Positions 5,244 through 6,800 of a DNA stretch of 6,800 nt are shown one piece after another; the stretch's first letter is position 1; each line of letters opens with the position of its first letter. The notes below the pieces were generated by a model, which saw nothing but the letters and a program-made list of their open reading frames with translations, was not told where the DNA came from and made no database searches. Origin of the DNA: Anaerolineae bacterium (lineage in GTDB: Bacteria > Chloroflexota > Anaerolineae > 4572-78 > J111); the NCBI GenBank assembly GCA_020433835.1, contig JAGRBY010000392.1:1-6800 (forward strand). Reading direction: 5' to 3'. Position numbers and translations under genes: made by a program.

Positions 5244-5999
5244 ATGAAATCAAACAGAATAACTTCCCGCAGTAATAAATTAGAACACCACATTGCCTTT
5301 CTCAAGCAAACACCCCTCTTTTCAGCCTTAAACGATAACGACCTGAATACTATTGTTAACGACCTTAAACTCCGTACCTATCGCCGCGATGATATTATTT
5401 TTAGCCAGGGCGATCAAAGCCATGAGGTCTATGTTGTTCAAAAAGGGAAGCTTCGCGTTTTCAAAGTAAGTCCTTCTGGGGGGGAAACATCCATCAATAT
5501 ATTTTTCCCGACAGACGTTGTGGGCGAGTTTGCAGCAGTCGATAACCAACCGCGATCTGCCTCTGCCAAGGCCATCGGGAGTTGTAGCCTGCTCGTGATG
5601 CCACAGACGCGATTTCTGCATCATCTACGAACTATGCCTGACCTGGCTTTATCGTTGGCGAAACTGCTCACCAACAAACTCCGTTGGACAGCAGCCTACG
5701 CCGAAACGATTGCCCAGTATGATGCTGCAGGTCGATTGCTGCATATCTTGCTCTCTTACAATGAGCAATTTGGTGAAGAAGAGGAAGCAGGTAAACGGTA
5801 TGTACTTAACCTGGCCCTTAACCAAACCGATTTAGCTTCGCTCATTGGTACCCGGCGTGAGTGGGTCAACCGGCTTTTGCAAGAATGGCGCAAACGCGGC
5901 TTAGTCGAGTACGACTCCGGTAAAATTATTATTCTCGACCTGGCTCTTGTGGAACAAGAGCGCGATAGCCGTATTGAAGCCAATGTGGCTCGATGGTAA
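5244..5999 (+). CDS. Crp/Fnr family transcriptional regulator, CRP-like DNA recognition
   Basis: This 251-aa cytosolic DNA-binding regulator has an N-terminal cyclic-nucleotide-binding beta-roll (about 18-135), a long dimerisation helix (about 132-165) and a winged helix-turn-helix (about 187-232). The phosphate-binding cassette [17 protein letters not shown] (94-110) keeps Gly94-Glu95 and Arg104-Ser105, the residues that hold cAMP in E. coli CRP, so a cyclic nucleotide ligand is likely. The recognition helix carries Arg205-Glu206-x3-Arg210, equivalent to CRP Arg180, Glu181 and Arg185, which read GTGA. There is no FNR-type N-terminal cysteine cluster. The ribosome binding site GGTAGGA is close to the ATG (four bases). 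Three CRP-like sites precede the gene, which suggests autoregulation. A small ORF and a YcaO gene follow on the same strand and may be in its operon or regulon. Confidence 0.9.
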   Translation: MKSNRITSRSNKLEHHIAFLKQTPLFSALNDNDLNTIVNDLKLRTYRRDDIIFSQGDQSHEVYVVQKGKLRVFKVSPSGGETSINIFFPTDVVGEFAAVDNQPRSASAKAIGSCSLLVMPQTRFLHHLRTMPDLALSLAKLLTNKLRWTAAYAETIAQYDAAGRLLHILLSYNEQFGEEEEAGKRYVLNLALNQTDLASLIGTRREWVNRLLQEWRKRGLVEYDSGKIIILDLALVEQERDSRIEANVARW

Positions 6000-6060
6000 T
6001 ACAGCGCTTTCTTATCGTCTATATCAATCTATTGTTTCTTAATTATAGGAGAGGATAATC

Positions 6061-6300
6061 ATGTCCGATTATTTGCAGTTGGAAAACCGTGTCTTAAAAT
6101 TAGAGTTAAAGGTGATGGAGTTAGAAAAACAGTTGGCCCAAGCCGGCGGCTCAAACGGAACTGCACCATCAGCCCCCAGCCCGATATCGCCCAATGTTAT
6201 CCCCCCGGCCAGCAGCAATGCCGCAGCACCCACGGATGAGGAAATCCTCACCTACCAAAAAGTTCGTCGCTTTATGGATTTCCTTGGCAACTGCCGCTAG
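6061..6300 (+). CDS. Small protein (79 aa): N-terminal coiled coil, Pro/Ala/Ser-rich middle, upstream of YcaO
   Basis: I do not recognise this family. Residues 1-28 form a clear heptad coiled coil rich in Leu, Glu and Lys (LENRVLKLELKVMELEKQL). Gly29-Gly30 follows, then a Pro/Ala/Ser/Asn-rich flexible stretch (31-57). A short charged, aromatic end (58-79) closes with GNCR and holds the only cysteine. There is no signal peptide and no membrane segment. AGGAGAGGA lies just upstream of the ATG. It starts 61 bp after the Crp-family gene and ends 10 bp before the YcaO ORF. That tight link makes it a candidate partner of the YcaO enzyme: either a precursor peptide (helical leader, GG, then a Ser/Thr/Asn-containing region) or an accessory scaffold. 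Both are inferences, and the ordered-looking C-terminus argues somewhat against a simple precursor. Confidence 0.75.
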   Translation: MSDYLQLENRVLKLELKVMELEKQLAQAGGSNGTAPSAPSPISPNVIPPASSNAAAPTDEEILTYQKVRRFMDFLGNCR

Positions 6301-6310
6301 TTGAAACCTG

Positions 6311-6800
6311 ATGCACCGTATTGATCCGCCCTCAACCCAGTTTAAGCCTATGCTTGTTGAACGGTCGCACCCGTCATTGCCGGAGCTCAAAGAGAGAGTT
6401 GAGCTATCGACCAACATGATGGGCTTTGCCTCAACATTGTTGAGTCAGTCGATCAATATCATCAAAGAATTTGAGCTTTTTCAAAAAGTTCCTGACGAAC
6501 CGGCTCAACCCTATCTTTTTCAAGCCGAGTTGGTCAACCATCACCGTTTAAAGGATGATGAACTGCGCTATCTGCGCTCTTCGGGCAAAGGTATGACGCC
6601 CGTTGAAGCGCAGATGGGCGCATTAGGCGAGGGGGTCGAAAGTTATTCGGCCCTCTCGTGGTACCCCGATGAAATTCGATTTGCCCGTCGAGCTGAACTT
6701 GAGGCAGAATCAGTGGCTCCGAACAAACTGGGGCTATATTTGCCGGAGCAGTATGCGGAACTTTCTTATACGCCCTACACAGATGATAGTATTGTAGGCT
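6311..6800 (+). CDS. YcaO-domain protein, TOMM cyclodehydratase-like (N-terminal 163 codons, runs off right edge)
   Basis: The frame is open from ATG 6311 to the window end. YcaO proteins use ATP to activate peptide backbone amides, making azolines in TOMM RiPPs, thioamides, or modifying ribosomal protein S12. The diagnostic stretch is SSGKGMTPVEAQMGALGEGVESYSALSW (90-117 by position). It matches the YcaO ATP-binding region with SGKG and the Glu107/Glu110 pair. The usual ERYS is here ESYS, so the Arg after the second Glu is replaced by Ser. LFQAELVNHHRL (69-80) precedes it, similar to the strand before SGKG in TOMM YcaO proteins. No clear ribosome binding site precedes the ATG, which is 10 bp after the upstream stop, so translational coupling is likely. 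A stop at 6302-6304 limits the start. The C-terminus, which tells subclasses apart, is outside the window. Confidence 0.85.
   Translation, partial: MHRIDPPSTQFKPMLVERSHPSLPELKERVELSTNMMGFASTLLSQSINIIKEFELFQKVPDEPAQPYLFQAELVNHHRLKDDELRYLRSSGKGMTPVEAQMGALGEGVESYSALSWYPDEIRFARRAELEAESVAPNKLGLYLPEQYAELSYTPYTDDSIVG

Overview
The window looks like a chromosomal segment of a free-living bacterium with mid-range GC. The cystathionine synthase fused to CBS domains, the AGGAG-type ribosome binding sites, and long inverted repeats between genes would fit a Chloroflexota (Anaerolineae-like) genome. That placement is an impression from protein character and was not tested by any search.

Left part (1-1036): the first 75 codons of a YghZ/Gpr-type aldo/keto reductase run leftward off the edge. 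A 283-bp divergent spacer separates them from a BltD-like GNAT acetyltransferase on the + strand. A 30-bp near-perfect inverted repeat begins at the last base of the acetyltransferase stop codon.

Sulfur block (1060-3876): cystathionine beta-synthase (+) and a cystathionine gamma-lyase/synthase (-) point at each other. Together they would run reverse transsulfuration, homocysteine to cystathionine to cysteine. The convergent gap is almost filled by a 90-bp element with perfect 14-bp inverted ends. The gamma-lyase has a clear sigma70-type promoter and a leader of about 128 nt.

Minus-strand small-gene block (3903-4952): in transcription order, a STAS anti-sigma-antagonist-like protein, a 61-aa zinc-ribbon-like protein, a possible 19-codon overlapping ORF, and a DUF3307 membrane protein. 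The last three are tightly packed and may be one transcript.

Right part (5099-6800): a Crp-family regulator with a CRP-type recognition helix is preceded by three CRP-like sites spaced exactly 23 bp apart. The third site doubles as a hairpin followed by a T-tract. Downstream, and possibly in the same transcript, lie a 79-aa coiled-coil/Pro-Ala-rich protein and the start of a YcaO-domain protein that runs off the right edge. YcaO enzymes activate peptide amides, mostly in azoline RiPP (TOMM) pathways, so the right edge may open a peptide-modification locus. This is the most promising region for something new, but the decisive genes lie outside the window.
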